64,000 nt of DNA from Planobispora rosea (GTDB taxonomy: Bacteria; Actinomycetota; Actinomycetes; Streptosporangiales; Streptosporangiaceae), in assembly GCF_014648175.1 (NCBI RefSeq), contig NZ_BMQP01000022.1, forward strand, positions 1 through 64,000, given 5' to 3'. Shown in pieces: positions 45,701 through 53,963 of the stretch; position 1 is the first letter of the stretch, and every line of letters begins with the position of its first letter. The notes beneath the pieces were generated by a model, which was not told the origin of the DNA, searched no databases, and was given only the letters and a program-made list of their open reading frames with translations. The translations under genes and the position numbers were made by a program.

Positions 45701-46081
45701 ATGGCTCGCCTGGTTGGCGTCGACCTCCCCCGCGACAAGCGGCTGGAGATCGCTCTCACCTACATTTACGGAATCGGCCGCACCCGCGCGCTCGAGACCC
45801 TGCAGGCCACCGGCATCAGCGGCGACCTCCGGGTCCACCAGCTCACGGACGAAGAGCTCGTGCCGCTGCGTGACTACATCGAGGCCAACTTCAAGATCGA
45901 GGGTGACCTCCGCCGCGAGGTCCAGGCCGACATCCGTCGCAAGATCGAGATTCAGTGCTACCAGGGCATCCGGCACCGCCGCGGCCTCCCCGTGCACGGT
46001 CAGCGCACGCAGACCAACGCACGCACCCGCAAGGGCAAGAAGAAGACCGTGGCCGGCAAGAAGAAGCCCGGCAAGAAGTAG
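45701..46081 (+). CDS. rpsM: 30S ribosomal protein S13
   Basis: S13, 126 residues, head protein contacting P-site tRNA and 50S bridges. ARLVGVDLPRDKRLEIALTY and the GLPVHGQRTQTNARTRKGKK end are typical. ATG 45701 gives the canonical start; the in-frame GTG 45644 upstream lies in the leader. The 217-base gap before it is GC-rich and shows no gene; it should carry the alpha operon leader. Confidence 0.97.
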   Translation: MARLVGVDLPRDKRLEIALTYIYGIGRTRALETLQATGISGDLRVHQLTDEELVPLRDYIEANFKIEGDLRREVQADIRRKIEIQCYQGIRHRRGLPVHGQRTQTNARTRKGKKKTVAGKKKPGKK

Positions 46082-46129
46082 TAGTCCGCGCAGCCGCAGG
46101 ACCGAAGACCTCAGGAGTGAAGGCAAGCA

Positions 46130-46534
46130 ATGCCTCCTAAGAGCCGTCAGGGCGCCCCGAAGAAGGTGCGCCGCAAGGAAAAGAAGAACGTCGCTCACGG
46201 GCACGCCCACATCAAGAGCACGTTCAACAACACGATCGTTTCGATCACCGACCCGAACGGGAACGTGATCTCCTGGGCCAGCGCCGGCCACGTCGGGTTC
46301 AAGGGCTCCCGTAAGTCCACCCCGTTCGCCGCGCAGATGGCCGCCGAGAACGCCGCCCGCCGCGCCATGGAGCACGGCATGCGCAAGGTCGACGTCTTCG
46401 TCAAGGGTCCCGGCTCCGGCCGGGAGACCGCGATCCGCTCGCTGCAGGCGACCGGTCTCGAGGTCGGTTCCATCCAGGACGTCACCCCCGTTCCGCACAA
46501 CGGTTGCCGTCCGCCCAAGCGCCGTCGCGTCTGA
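46130..46534 (+). CDS. rpsK: 30S ribosomal protein S11
   Basis: S11, 134 residues, of the 30S platform. FNNTIVSITDPNGNVISWAS and the end DVTPVPHNGCRPPKRRRV are diagnostic. It follows rpsM by 48 bases with AGGAGTGAAGG as RBS. Confidence 0.98.
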   Translation: MPPKSRQGAPKKVRRKEKKNVAHGHAHIKSTFNNTIVSITDPNGNVISWASAGHVGFKGSRKSTPFAAQMAAENAARRAMEHGMRKVDVFVKGPGSGRETAIRSLQATGLEVGSIQDVTPVPHNGCRPPKRRRV

Positions 46535-46554
46535 CGCCCAGGAGATAGAGAGAA

Positions 46555-47181
46555 ATGGCTCGTTACACGGGTGCGGACTGCAAGCTCTGCCGCCGGGAGA
46601 AGGTCAAGCTTTTCCTCAAGGGCAAGAAGTGCGAGTCCGCGAAGTGCCCCATCGAGATCCGTCCTTACCCGCCGGGTGAGCACGGCCGCGGCCGTCCGAA
46701 GGAGTCTGAGTACCAGCTCCAGCTTCGTGAGAAGCAGAAGACCCGCCGCATCTACGGCGTCCTCGAGAAGCAGTTCCGCAACTACTACGAGGAAGCCAAC
46801 CGCAAGGCCGGTAAGACCGGTGAGAACCTCCTCCAGATCCTGGAGAGCCGTCTCGACAACGTGATCTACCGCGCCGGTTTCGCGGAGTCCCGCGACGCCG
46901 CCCGCCAGCAGGTCCGTCACGGCCACATCCTGGTGAACGGCAAGAAGGTCGACATCCCGTCGTACCGCGTCCGCGAGCACGACATCATCGAGGTCCGCGA
47001 GAAGTCCCGCAACCTCCTGCCCTACGAGGTGGCCCGCGCCACCGCCGGCGACCGGACGTTCCCGGCCTGGCTGGGCGTCGCGCCGGAGTCCATGCGCGTC
47101 CTGGTCCACCAGCTGCCGGTCCGCCAGCAGATCGACACGCAGGTCCAGGAGCAGCTGATCGTCGAGCTCTACTCCAAGTAG
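46555..47181 (+). CDS. rpsD: 30S ribosomal protein S4, zinc form
   Basis: S4, 208 residues, 30S assembly initiator. The N-terminus holds a zinc site (Cys9, Cys12, Cys26, Cys31) and the S4 domain is around residue 95 (LESRLDNVIYRAGFAESRDA). In other bacteria S4 represses the alpha operon. A UUCG-capped terminator follows, separating it from rpoA. Confidence 0.97.
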   Translation: MARYTGADCKLCRREKVKLFLKGKKCESAKCPIEIRPYPPGEHGRGRPKESEYQLQLREKQKTRRIYGVLEKQFRNYYEEANRKAGKTGENLLQILESRLDNVIYRAGFAESRDAARQQVRHGHILVNGKKVDIPSYRVREHDIIEVREKSRNLLPYEVARATAGDRTFPAWLGVAPESMRVLVHQLPVRQQIDTQVQEQLIVELYSK

Positions 47182-47191
47182 TGCTCTCGCA

Positions 47192-47221
47192 AGGTGCCGT
47201 ACGGTTCGCCGTACGGCACCT
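47192..47221 (+). terminator. UUCG-capped terminator between rpsD and rpoA
   Basis: AGGTGCCGTACGG (47192-47204) and its perfect complement (47209-47221) enclose a TTCG tetraloop, the most stable RNA cap known, 10 bases after rpsD. It implies that rpoA is expressed from partial read-through or from a promoter in the 60 bases that follow. Confidence 0.75.
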
Positions 47222-47281
47222 ATGCTGTTGTTATCGAGCGGCGTCAAATAGCGGGCGCCGCACGGCCAGGGGAGAACCCAC

Positions 47282-48298
47282 ATGCTGATCGCTCAGCGTC
47301 CCACCCTCCTCGAGGAGAACCTCGAGGAGAACCGGTCCCGGTTCATCATCGAGCCGCTGGAGCCCGGCTTCGGCTACACCATCGGCAACTCGCTGCGGCG
47401 CACGCTGCTGTCGTCCATCCCGGGCGCGGCCGTGACCAGCATCCGCATCGAGGGCGTGCTGCACGAGTTCTCGACCGTCCCGGGGGTCAAGGAGGATGTC
47501 ACCGACATCATCCTGAACCTCAAGGAGCTGGTCGTCTCCTCCGAGCACGACGAGCCCGTGGTGATGTACCTGCGCAAGCAGGGTCCCGGCGACGTCACCG
47601 CCGCCGACATCGCGCCTCCGGCCGGTGTCGAGGTGCACAACCCCGAGCTGCGCATCGCCACGCTGAACGGCAAGGCGAAGCTGGAGATGGAGCTCACCGT
47701 CGAGCGCGGTCGCGGCTACGTCTCCGCCGCGCAGAACAAGCAGCCCGGCCAGGAGATCGGCCGCATCCCGATCGACTCGATCTACTCCCCGGTGCTCAAG
47801 GTCACCTACAAGGTCGAGGCGACCCGTGTCGAGCAGCGCACCGACTTCGACCGTCTGATCCTGGACGTCGAGACCAAGCCGAGCATGAAGCCGCGGGACG
47901 CGGTGGCCTCCGCCGGCAAGACCCTGGTCGAGCTGTTCGGCCTGGCCCGCGAGCTGAACGTCGAGGCCGAGGGCATCGACATCGGCCCGTCGCCGACGGA
48001 CGCGGCCCTGGCCGCCGACCTGGCGCTGCCGATCGAGGAGCTGAACCTCACCGTCCGCTCCTACAACTGCCTCAAGCGCGAGGGCATCCACACCGTGGGT
48101 GAGCTCGTCGCCCGCAGCGAGCAGGACCTGCTGGACATCCGCAACTTCGGTGCGAAGTCCATCGAGGAGGTCAAGCAGAAGCTGCACGAGATGTCGCTCG
48201 CGCTCAAGGACTCCCCGCCCGGGTTCGACCCGACCTCGGTGGCCGGCGGCGGCTACGACGACGACGACAGCGCGTACGTCGAGACCGAGCAGTACTGA
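47282..48298 (+). CDS. rpoA: RNA polymerase alpha subunit
   Basis: Alpha subunit, 338 residues. The N-terminal assembly domain is complete (GYTIGNSLRRTLLSSIPGAA). The C-terminal DNA-binding domain (LPIEELNLTVRSYNCLKREG, DLLDIRNFGAKSIEEVKQKL) is intact, with an acidic tail DDDDSAYVETEQY. It contacts UP elements and activators. ATG with GGGGAGAA as RBS. Confidence 0.98.
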   Translation: MLIAQRPTLLEENLEENRSRFIIEPLEPGFGYTIGNSLRRTLLSSIPGAAVTSIRIEGVLHEFSTVPGVKEDVTDIILNLKELVVSSEHDEPVVMYLRKQGPGDVTAADIAPPAGVEVHNPELRIATLNGKAKLEMELTVERGRGYVSAAQNKQPGQEIGRIPIDSIYSPVLKVTYKVEATRVEQRTDFDRLILDVETKPSMKPRDAVASAGKTLVELFGLARELNVEAEGIDIGPSPTDAALAADLALPIEELNLTVRSYNCLKREGIHTVGELVARSEQDLLDIRNFGAKSIEEVKQKLHEMSLALKDSPPGFDPTSVAGGGYDDDDSAYVETEQY

Positions 48299-48300
48299 CC

Positions 48301-48449
48301 TCGCGGGGGCTGCGCCCCCGCGACCCCGGCGGGCATCGCCGCGTCCGGGGACGTCCGGCAGGACGGGAATCCCTCGCGGTTCCCGTCCCCGGCGCAAAGT
48401 CCCTCTTCGGAGGGGTTTCGGTAACGCGGGAGCCGCTTGCGACTCCCGC
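48301..48449 (+). repeat. Array of four stem-loops between rpoA and rplQ
   Basis: Four hairpins stand in line: TCGCGGGGGC/GCCCCCGCGA (48301-48323), GGACGGGAA/TTCCCGTCC (48362-48389), CCCTC-TTCG-GAGGG (48402-48415) and GCGGGAG/CTCCCGC (48426-48449). They fill most of the 209-base gap. They may be partial terminators or RNase-resistant structures. Confidence 0.6.
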
Positions 48450-48507
48450 GGCCTGACTCCGGTACCTGATACGGCCGGGGCAGGTTAACTCTCAAGGAGA
48501 ACGAGAA

Positions 48508-49083
48508 ATGCCCAGGCCCACCAAGGGTGCCCGTCTCGGCGGCAGCCCGGCCCACGAGAAGCTGATCCTGTCGAACCTCGCCACTCAGCTTTTCCAGCAC
48601 GGCCGGATCAAGACCACCGAGGCGAAGGCCAAGCGCCTGCGCCCGCTGGCGGAGAAGCTGATCACCAAGGCGAAGAAGGGCGACATGCACAACCGTCGCC
48701 AGGTGCTGACGGTCGTCCGTGACAAGAGCGTCGTCCACCACCTCTTCACCGAGATCGCCCCGACGTTCGCCGAGCGTCCCGGCGGTTACACCCGGATCAC
48801 CAAGATCGGTCAGCGCAAGGGCGACTCCGCCCCCATGGCGGTCATCGAGCTGGTCACCGAGGCCCTGAACCAGGTCAGCGTCTCCAAGGCGCCGGCCTCC
48901 CCCAAGGAGACCGTGGCGACCCCGGTCGACGAGAAGACCAAGGTCGTGTCCGAGGCTCCGGCCGAGGAGACCGAGGCCGCTGAGGCCACCGAGGCTCCCG
49001 CCGAGGAGACCGCGGAGGCTCCGGCTGAGGAGACCGCCGAGGCTCCCGCCGAGGAGACCGAGGCCAAGAAGGACAACGCCTGA
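48508..49083 (+). CDS. rplQ: 50S ribosomal protein L17 with acidic repeat tail
   Basis: L17, 191 residues against about 120 in E. coli. The core (RPTKGARLGGSPAHEKLILS to IELVTEALNQ) is normal. After residue ~120 comes an Ala/Glu/Pro/Thr-rich extension, with near-exact copies of EAPAEETA from residue 149 (DNA 48952-49062, 24-base period). Such tails are frequent in high-GC actinobacteria and are probably disordered. It ends the alpha operon before a terminator. Confidence 0.97.
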   Translation: MPRPTKGARLGGSPAHEKLILSNLATQLFQHGRIKTTEAKAKRLRPLAEKLITKAKKGDMHNRRQVLTVVRDKSVVHHLFTEIAPTFAERPGGYTRITKIGQRKGDSAPMAVIELVTEALNQVSVSKAPASPKETVATPVDEKTKVVSEAPAEETEAAEATEAPAEETAEAPAEETAEAPAEETEAKKDNA

Positions 49084-49101
49084 TCCGTCAGGCCGTGTGA
49101 A

Positions 49102-49138
49102 CGGGCCCGGCATCCCCGCATCTGGGGTGCCGGGCCCG
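49102..49138 (+). terminator. rplQ terminator
   Basis: CGGGCCCGGCA-T-CCCC (49102-49117) pairs with 49124-49138 as a 15-bp stem with a single T bulge, 18 bases after rplQ. It should close the alpha operon. Confidence 0.75.
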
Positions 49139-49163
49139 CTTCGCGTTCTCCGGGAGGAACATC

Positions 49164-50039
49164 GTGGTACGGCTGCGCCTGGATCTCGCCTACGACGGCA
49201 CCGACTTCTCCGGCTGGGCCCGGCAGCCCGGTAGGCGCACGGTCCAGGGGGAGATCGAGGAAGCGCTCGCCAAGGCCCTGCGGCTCGCCGGACCGCCCTC
49301 GCTGACGGTGGCCGGGCGGACCGACGCCGGGGTCCACGCGCGGGGACAGGTGGCCCATCTGGACGTGGAGTCCGACGCGCTCCTGGTCCTGGAGAACCGC
49401 CGCGGGCGCGGCCCGTCCCCCGGGCAGGAGGCGGAGGGCGGAATCGCTGAGCGCCTCGACGTCCTTCGCAGGAGGCTGGCGGGCATCCTGGACCCAGATG
49501 TCAGGATTTATCGCGTTACGGTGGCGCCGGAGGGCTTTGACGCACGTTTCTCGGCGATGTCCCGCCGATACGCCTACCGGGTCTGCGACGCTCCCGGCGG
49601 CGTGGACCCGCTCCGCCGCCACGAGGTCGTCTGGTACGCCCGCCCTCTCGACCTCGACAGGCTCAACGCGGCCGCGACCCGCCTGACCGGCGAACACGAC
49701 TTCGCGGCGTTCTGCAGAAAGAGAGAGGGCGCGACGACCATCCGCGAGCTCCAGCGGCTCGACTGGGTCCGAGAGGACGGCCTCCTCGTGGCGACCGTCG
49801 TCGCCGACGCGTTCTGCCACTCGATGGTGCGGGCACTGGTCGGGTCGCTGCTCGCGGTGGGGGAGGGCCGCCTGCCGGTCGAGTGGCCGGGCCAGGTGCT
49901 GGCGGGAGCCGTACGGGACTCCAGGGTGCATGTCGCCCCGGCGCACGGACTCTGCCTGGAGGAGGTGCGCTACCCGGAGGCGGCGGAACTGGCCCGGCGG
50001 GCAGCGGCGACCCGCCGGGTGCGCACCCTGGGGGAGTGA
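49164..50039 (+). CDS. truA: tRNA pseudouridine(38-40) synthase
   Basis: TruA, 291 residues, converts uridines 38-40 of the anticodon arm. The catalytic aspartate is Asp54 in AGRTDAGVHA. The opening LRLDLAYDGTDFSGWARQPG and the end region VVADAFCHSMVRALVGSLL are typical. An insertion after the active site (ENRRGRGPSPGQEAEGG) is longer than in E. coli. GTG start with GGGAGG. It lies after rplQ as in most actinobacteria. Confidence 0.95.
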   Translation: MVRLRLDLAYDGTDFSGWARQPGRRTVQGEIEEALAKALRLAGPPSLTVAGRTDAGVHARGQVAHLDVESDALLVLENRRGRGPSPGQEAEGGIAERLDVLRRRLAGILDPDVRIYRVTVAPEGFDARFSAMSRRYAYRVCDAPGGVDPLRRHEVVWYARPLDLDRLNAAATRLTGEHDFAAFCRKREGATTIRELQRLDWVREDGLLVATVVADAFCHSMVRALVGSLLAVGEGRLPVEWPGQVLAGAVRDSRVHVAPAHGLCLEEVRYPEAAELARRAAATRRVRTLGE

Positions 50040-50144
50040 CCTCGGATATGACCGGCGCTCTGGCCGAACGGCCGAGACGTGCGGCTCCTCGATCGGCTTG
50101 ATGGCCGATGCGGGCCGTGCGGCCCGGCCGCGACGCTGATCTCC

Positions 50145-51716
50145 ATGAGAAAGATCTCCATGGCCGCCGTCACCGCCACCGCCGCCGCCGTCGCGCTGCT
50201 CGCCTCGGCCGGGGGCGCGAGTGCCCTGGCCGCCTCCGGAGCCCGGCAGCCCGGCCCGGACGGCGGGCTCGCCCGGTTCGAGCAACAGAAGATCACCTGG
50301 CACGACTGCCGGACCGGCCCCGATGACGCGATCGGCGCCCAGCTGGAGGCCGCCGGGGCGCGCTGCGCCGAGGTCACCGTCCCGCTGGACCACGCCCGCC
50401 CCGACGGGCCCGCCATCGAGGTCGCGATCTCCCGGCTGCGGGCCACCGACCCCGGACGCCGGCGCGGAGCACTGCTGATCAACCCCGGCGGCCCCGGCGA
50501 CCCCGGAAGGATCTACGCGCCGCTGCTGAAGGCCACGATGCCCACGCTGGCGGCCCGCTACGACCTGATCGGCATGGACCCCCGCTTCACCGGGCGCAGC
50601 ACCCCGCTGAACTGCCATTGGCCCATCGGCGACTACGTGCGCTCGACCGGCCACGACCGGCGCGGCTTCGACCGGATCGCCGCCCAGGCCCAGGACCTGG
50701 CCTCGCGCTGCGCGGGGCTGCGGGAGATGTTGCCGCACGCCTCGGCCCGCGCCACCGCTCGCGACATGGACCTCATCCGCGCCGCCCTGGGCGAGCCGAA
50801 ACTGTCCTACCTCGGCGGTTCGTACGGCACCTACCTGGGCGCGGTCTACATGCAGCTGTTCCCCGCCCGCGCCGACCGGTTCGTCCTGGACAGCGCCCTG
50901 GACCCCGCCGCCGCCGGACCCGGCTACGCCCGCCCGATGGGACCGTACCTGGCCAAGGCGCTCAAGGAGTGGGCCGGCTGGGCCGCCCGCCACCACGGCC
51001 GCTACCGCCTGGGCTCCACCACCGCCCGGGTCCTGGCCACCGTCGGCCGTATCGACCGGGCCGCCGCCCGCACCCCGCTGCGCATCGGCCGTTACCGGGT
51101 CGACACCCACGTCTTCCCGGCGATCCTGCTGCTGAGCCTGGGCCGAGACAGCGAGCAGGCCTACGCCGCCCTGGCCGCCGATCTTCAGGTCCTCGACGAC
51201 GCCGCCCGCGGAGCCGAGATCACCTCGGCCCCCTCCCTGGAGGAAGGACTGGCCTACCTGTCCTCACCGGAGACCGACGGAGCCGGCAGCGCACGGATGG
51301 CGATCACCTGCGCGGACGGACCCGCCTCCCGCGATGTCGATGCCTACTACCGCGACATCCAGGCCCACCGCGCCGACGAGCCCCTGTTCGGGCCGCTGAC
51401 CCGCGCCATGAACCTGCCGTGCGCGTTCTGGCCGGCCTCTGCGGCCGAACCTCCCACCCGGATCCGCAACGACGTCCCGGCGCTGATCGTCGGGGCCTCC
51501 GGCGACCCCAAGACCCCTTATCCGGGACAGCGGGCGATGCACCGGGCCCTGAGCGGCTCGCGCATGGTCACCGTGCGTGGCGCCTTCCGTCATCTGGTGT
51601 CCGGGGTGTTCACCGCCACCCGCAACGCCTGCGTCGACGACGCCGTCGGCCGCTACCTGCTCGACGGCGTCCTGCCCGCCGAAGACACCGTCTGCGCCGA
51701 CGCCCCCGCCCGGTAG
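50145..51716 (+). CDS. Secreted alpha/beta-hydrolase peptidase, tripeptidyl aminopeptidase type
   Basis: Secreted S33-type hydrolase, 523 residues. A Sec signal peptide (MRKISMAAVTATAAAVALLA, cleavage after ASA/LAA near 28-30) is followed by the TAP-family N-terminal region (ITWHDC, VPLDHARPDGPAIEVAISRL, LLINPGGPG). The triad is Ser226 in GGSYGTYLG, Asp454 in GASGDPKTPY and His483 in GAFRHLVSG. Proteins of this family clip short peptides from N-termini outside the cell. ATG 50145 is chosen for the signal peptide; no good Shine-Dalgarno sequence precedes it, and an upstream in-frame start (50079) would bury the signal. It converges on the minus-strand gene 10 bases later. Confidence 0.85.
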   Translation: MRKISMAAVTATAAAVALLASAGGASALAASGARQPGPDGGLARFEQQKITWHDCRTGPDDAIGAQLEAAGARCAEVTVPLDHARPDGPAIEVAISRLRATDPGRRRGALLINPGGPGDPGRIYAPLLKATMPTLAARYDLIGMDPRFTGRSTPLNCHWPIGDYVRSTGHDRRGFDRIAAQAQDLASRCAGLREMLPHASARATARDMDLIRAALGEPKLSYLGGSYGTYLGAVYMQLFPARADRFVLDSALDPAAAGPGYARPMGPYLAKALKEWAGWAARHHGRYRLGSTTARVLATVGRIDRAAARTPLRIGRYRVDTHVFPAILLLSLGRDSEQAYAALAADLQVLDDAARGAEITSAPSLEEGLAYLSSPETDGAGSARMAITCADGPASRDVDAYYRDIQAHRADEPLFGPLTRAMNLPCAFWPASAAEPPTRIRNDVPALIVGASGDPKTPYPGQRAMHRALSGSRMVTVRGAFRHLVSGVFTATRNACVDDAVGRYLLDGVLPAEDTVCADAPAR

Positions 51717-51726
51717 CCTTCGCGGT

Positions 51727-53838
51727 TCAGCCGGTCACGCGGCGTTCGACGACCTTGGCGGTCTGGTCGCGGAAGGCACCGCTGACCTTGCCGAGGCCCT
51801 TCTCCTTCGCGGTGGGGGTGTGCCCGTCGGCGAAGGTCGCGTAGCTGAACACGATGTAGCGGCCCCACACCAGTCCCGCCGCGTAGCCGCCCGCGATGTG
51901 CACGCGCTCGGCCCCGCTGCCGGGGGAGCCGGGCAGGCCGCGGAACCACAGGTTGCGCTCCAGGTTCTTGGCTTGGTCGGCGGCGACGGCCGACTCCCTG
52001 GTGGGCAGCACCGCGACGCCCGTGGTCACGGCGTACTTCTTCTGGCTGTCCACGTAGGTGGCCCGCAGCACGCGGCGGCACTCCTCCCTGCGCAGCGCGG
52101 TGGCGAACCCGCCCGAGGCGGCCTTCTCGCAGTCCTGGGTCAGGTGGGTCTTGACCCGGGTGAAGGTGGTCCCGCCGATGGTGACCTTCTTTCTGAAGGC
52201 GTCGGTCAAGGTCATCTTGCCCGGGTCGGTCAGCTCGGAGTTGAGCATCGTGGTACTGGCCGGGGACGGCTCGGCGGGCGAGCTCGCCGGTCCGTCGGTG
52301 GGCCCGCCGGTGACGGCGGGGGCGCTCGTGGCGGCGCCGGTGGTCTTCTCGGAGCCCGACGAGCGGTAGGCCAGGAAGGCGCCGGTGCCGATGCCTCCCA
52401 CCACGATCGCCACGGCCGCCGCGGCCAGGACGGTCGCGGCCTTGCCTCTGACCGGGCGGACGCCGGGAGCACCCGGGGGACCGGTCGCGGGGGCCGGTGA
52501 CGGAAGGAGAGCGGTGTGCTCCGGCGCCGGACCGCCGGGGCCGGAGCGCGGTGGCCGCCCCCCGGGCGGTCCCGGAGCGAGCGGAGCCGGAGGGACCGGG
52601 ATCGGGACCGGAGGGGAGACCACCGGGATGCCGCCCGGCGGAGTCGGGTGATCGGCCGAGATCGGACCGGGAGTCGGCGCGGACACGCCCGGCTCCCCGG
52701 ACCATGCGGGCCCCGGGGGCGGGGCGTCGGGCGGGGGCGCGGTGGGGGGCATGCCGGGCCTCGCGGACCATGCGGGTCCCTGGGGCGGGTTGCCGGGTGG
52801 GGGCGCGGTGGGGGGCATGCCGGGTCCCGCGGACCACGCGGGTCCCAGGGGCGGATCGCCGGCGGGGAACCCGACCGGGGGCGTGGCCGGGGCGGAGGCG
52901 TACGGCTCCGGCCGTACGGCGGGAGCCTGCGGGGCCGGAACGTCGGGCGGCGCCGGCGCGTCGACGTGCTGGGCCGGCGCGCCGTCCTGCCCCTCCGGTC
53001 CGGCGGACATGGGCACGCGGACCTTGACGGTGTCCTCTCCGCCTTCCTCGTCCGGTCCCTGGGCCGCGAGGTGCGGCGGCCAGACGGCGACGTCGCCGGG
53101 CTCGCGGGGGCGGGACGGCTCCTCGGGCTCCGGCCACGCCGACTCGCCGACGGGCTCGCCCGTGGCGGCGGGCCACGGCGGGTTGTCCGAGGCCCCGGAG
53201 GCCGGGGACGGCCACACGTGCATACCCGCCGCGGCGGCGGTGAAGGCCGGGGGCGGCTGCCAGGCGGGGGCATCCGGCGGCACGGGCGCGCCGGGAAGCG
53301 GCGGGTCGTCCAGCGGTACGGGGGCCGGGGGCGTCGCGGCCTCCCCGCCGATCGGGGGGCTCGCCCAGGGCCGCTCCTCCCGCTCGGCGGGGGAGGAGGG
53401 GCTCCCCGCAGGGCCCGCTGGGTCCTCGGGGCTCCCGGGGCCCGCGTGCCGCGGCATGGGGAGATCGGTCGCGAGCACGTCGGGAGCGGTCATCGGGGCG
53501 GTGGAGCCGGGCGGTGAAGCGCCCGGGGCGGCTTCCGGCGTGACCGGGACGGGCGGCGGGATGCTTGGGGAATCAGGACCGGGGAGGCCGCTTCCGGTGT
53601 CGGCCAGCCAGTCGTAGGGTGCCGCTCCGTCGTCGGGAACCGTCCACGGTTGCTCCACCGGGGGTGCGGGAGAGATCGGCTCCGGCCACGCCGGAGGGGT
53701 GTAAGGCTGCTCGCCACCTGTGTGATCGGTCCGCGGCACGTGCGGCGAAGGCCGGCCGAAACTCGGCGGCGGCGTCGCCGGTACGGCCGAACCACCGGTT
53801 TCGTGCTCGTGTTCGGACCCGGATTCCTGGCCACGCAT
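51727..53838 (-). CDS. Membrane-anchored protein with long Pro-rich cytoplasmic region
   Basis: Not a named family to me. The 703-residue product has a ~465-residue Pro/Gly/Ala-rich, probably disordered N-terminal part with no signal peptide, then one transmembrane helix at about 467-491 (TVLAAAAVAIVVGGIGTGAF), a Ser/Thr/Pro-rich linker and a ~180-residue extracellular domain. That domain (DPGKMTLTDAFRKKVTIGG, a pair of cysteines in QDCEKAAS and EECRRVLRATYVDS) is clearly homologous to that of the neighbouring gene at 53964-55106. The Pro-rich part holds imperfect repeats (PGMPPTAPPP, GPAWS). ATG 53838 is preferred; the frame extends 18 codons further to a TTG. Function unknown, plausibly an envelope sensor or anchor. 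Confidence 0.75.
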   Translation of the reverse strand: MRGQESGSEHEHETGGSAVPATPPPSFGRPSPHVPRTDHTGGEQPYTPPAWPEPISPAPPVEQPWTVPDDGAAPYDWLADTGSGLPGPDSPSIPPPVPVTPEAAPGASPPGSTAPMTAPDVLATDLPMPRHAGPGSPEDPAGPAGSPSSPAEREERPWASPPIGGEAATPPAPVPLDDPPLPGAPVPPDAPAWQPPPAFTAAAAGMHVWPSPASGASDNPPWPAATGEPVGESAWPEPEEPSRPREPGDVAVWPPHLAAQGPDEEGGEDTVKVRVPMSAGPEGQDGAPAQHVDAPAPPDVPAPQAPAVRPEPYASAPATPPVGFPAGDPPLGPAWSAGPGMPPTAPPPGNPPQGPAWSARPGMPPTAPPPDAPPPGPAWSGEPGVSAPTPGPISADHPTPPGGIPVVSPPVPIPVPPAPLAPGPPGGRPPRSGPGGPAPEHTALLPSPAPATGPPGAPGVRPVRGKAATVLAAAAVAIVVGGIGTGAFLAYRSSGSEKTTGAATSAPAVTGGPTDGPASSPAEPSPASTTMLNSELTDPGKMTLTDAFRKKVTIGGTTFTRVKTHLTQDCEKAASGGFATALRREECRRVLRATYVDSQKKYAVTTGVAVLPTRESAVAADQAKNLERNLWFRGLPGSPGSGAERVHIAGGYAAGLVWGRYIVFSYATFADGHTPTAKEKGLGKVSGAFRDQTAKVVERRVTG

Positions 53839-53963
53839 ACTCGGCAGCGTAGCGACAGCTGGAGATCGCCACGTGGGTATGAGCGTTCCCAAGCGTGTCC
53901 CGTGCCGGTTTTACCGCGAAAAATGGTGAAAAAATCTTCCATCGACGAGGCTGTCGGCTGCGG

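Noticed and set aside
48810..51110. A 766-codon minus-strand frame across rplQ, truA and the hydrolase
   Set aside because: It spans three real genes and intergenic terminators and has no recognisable domain.
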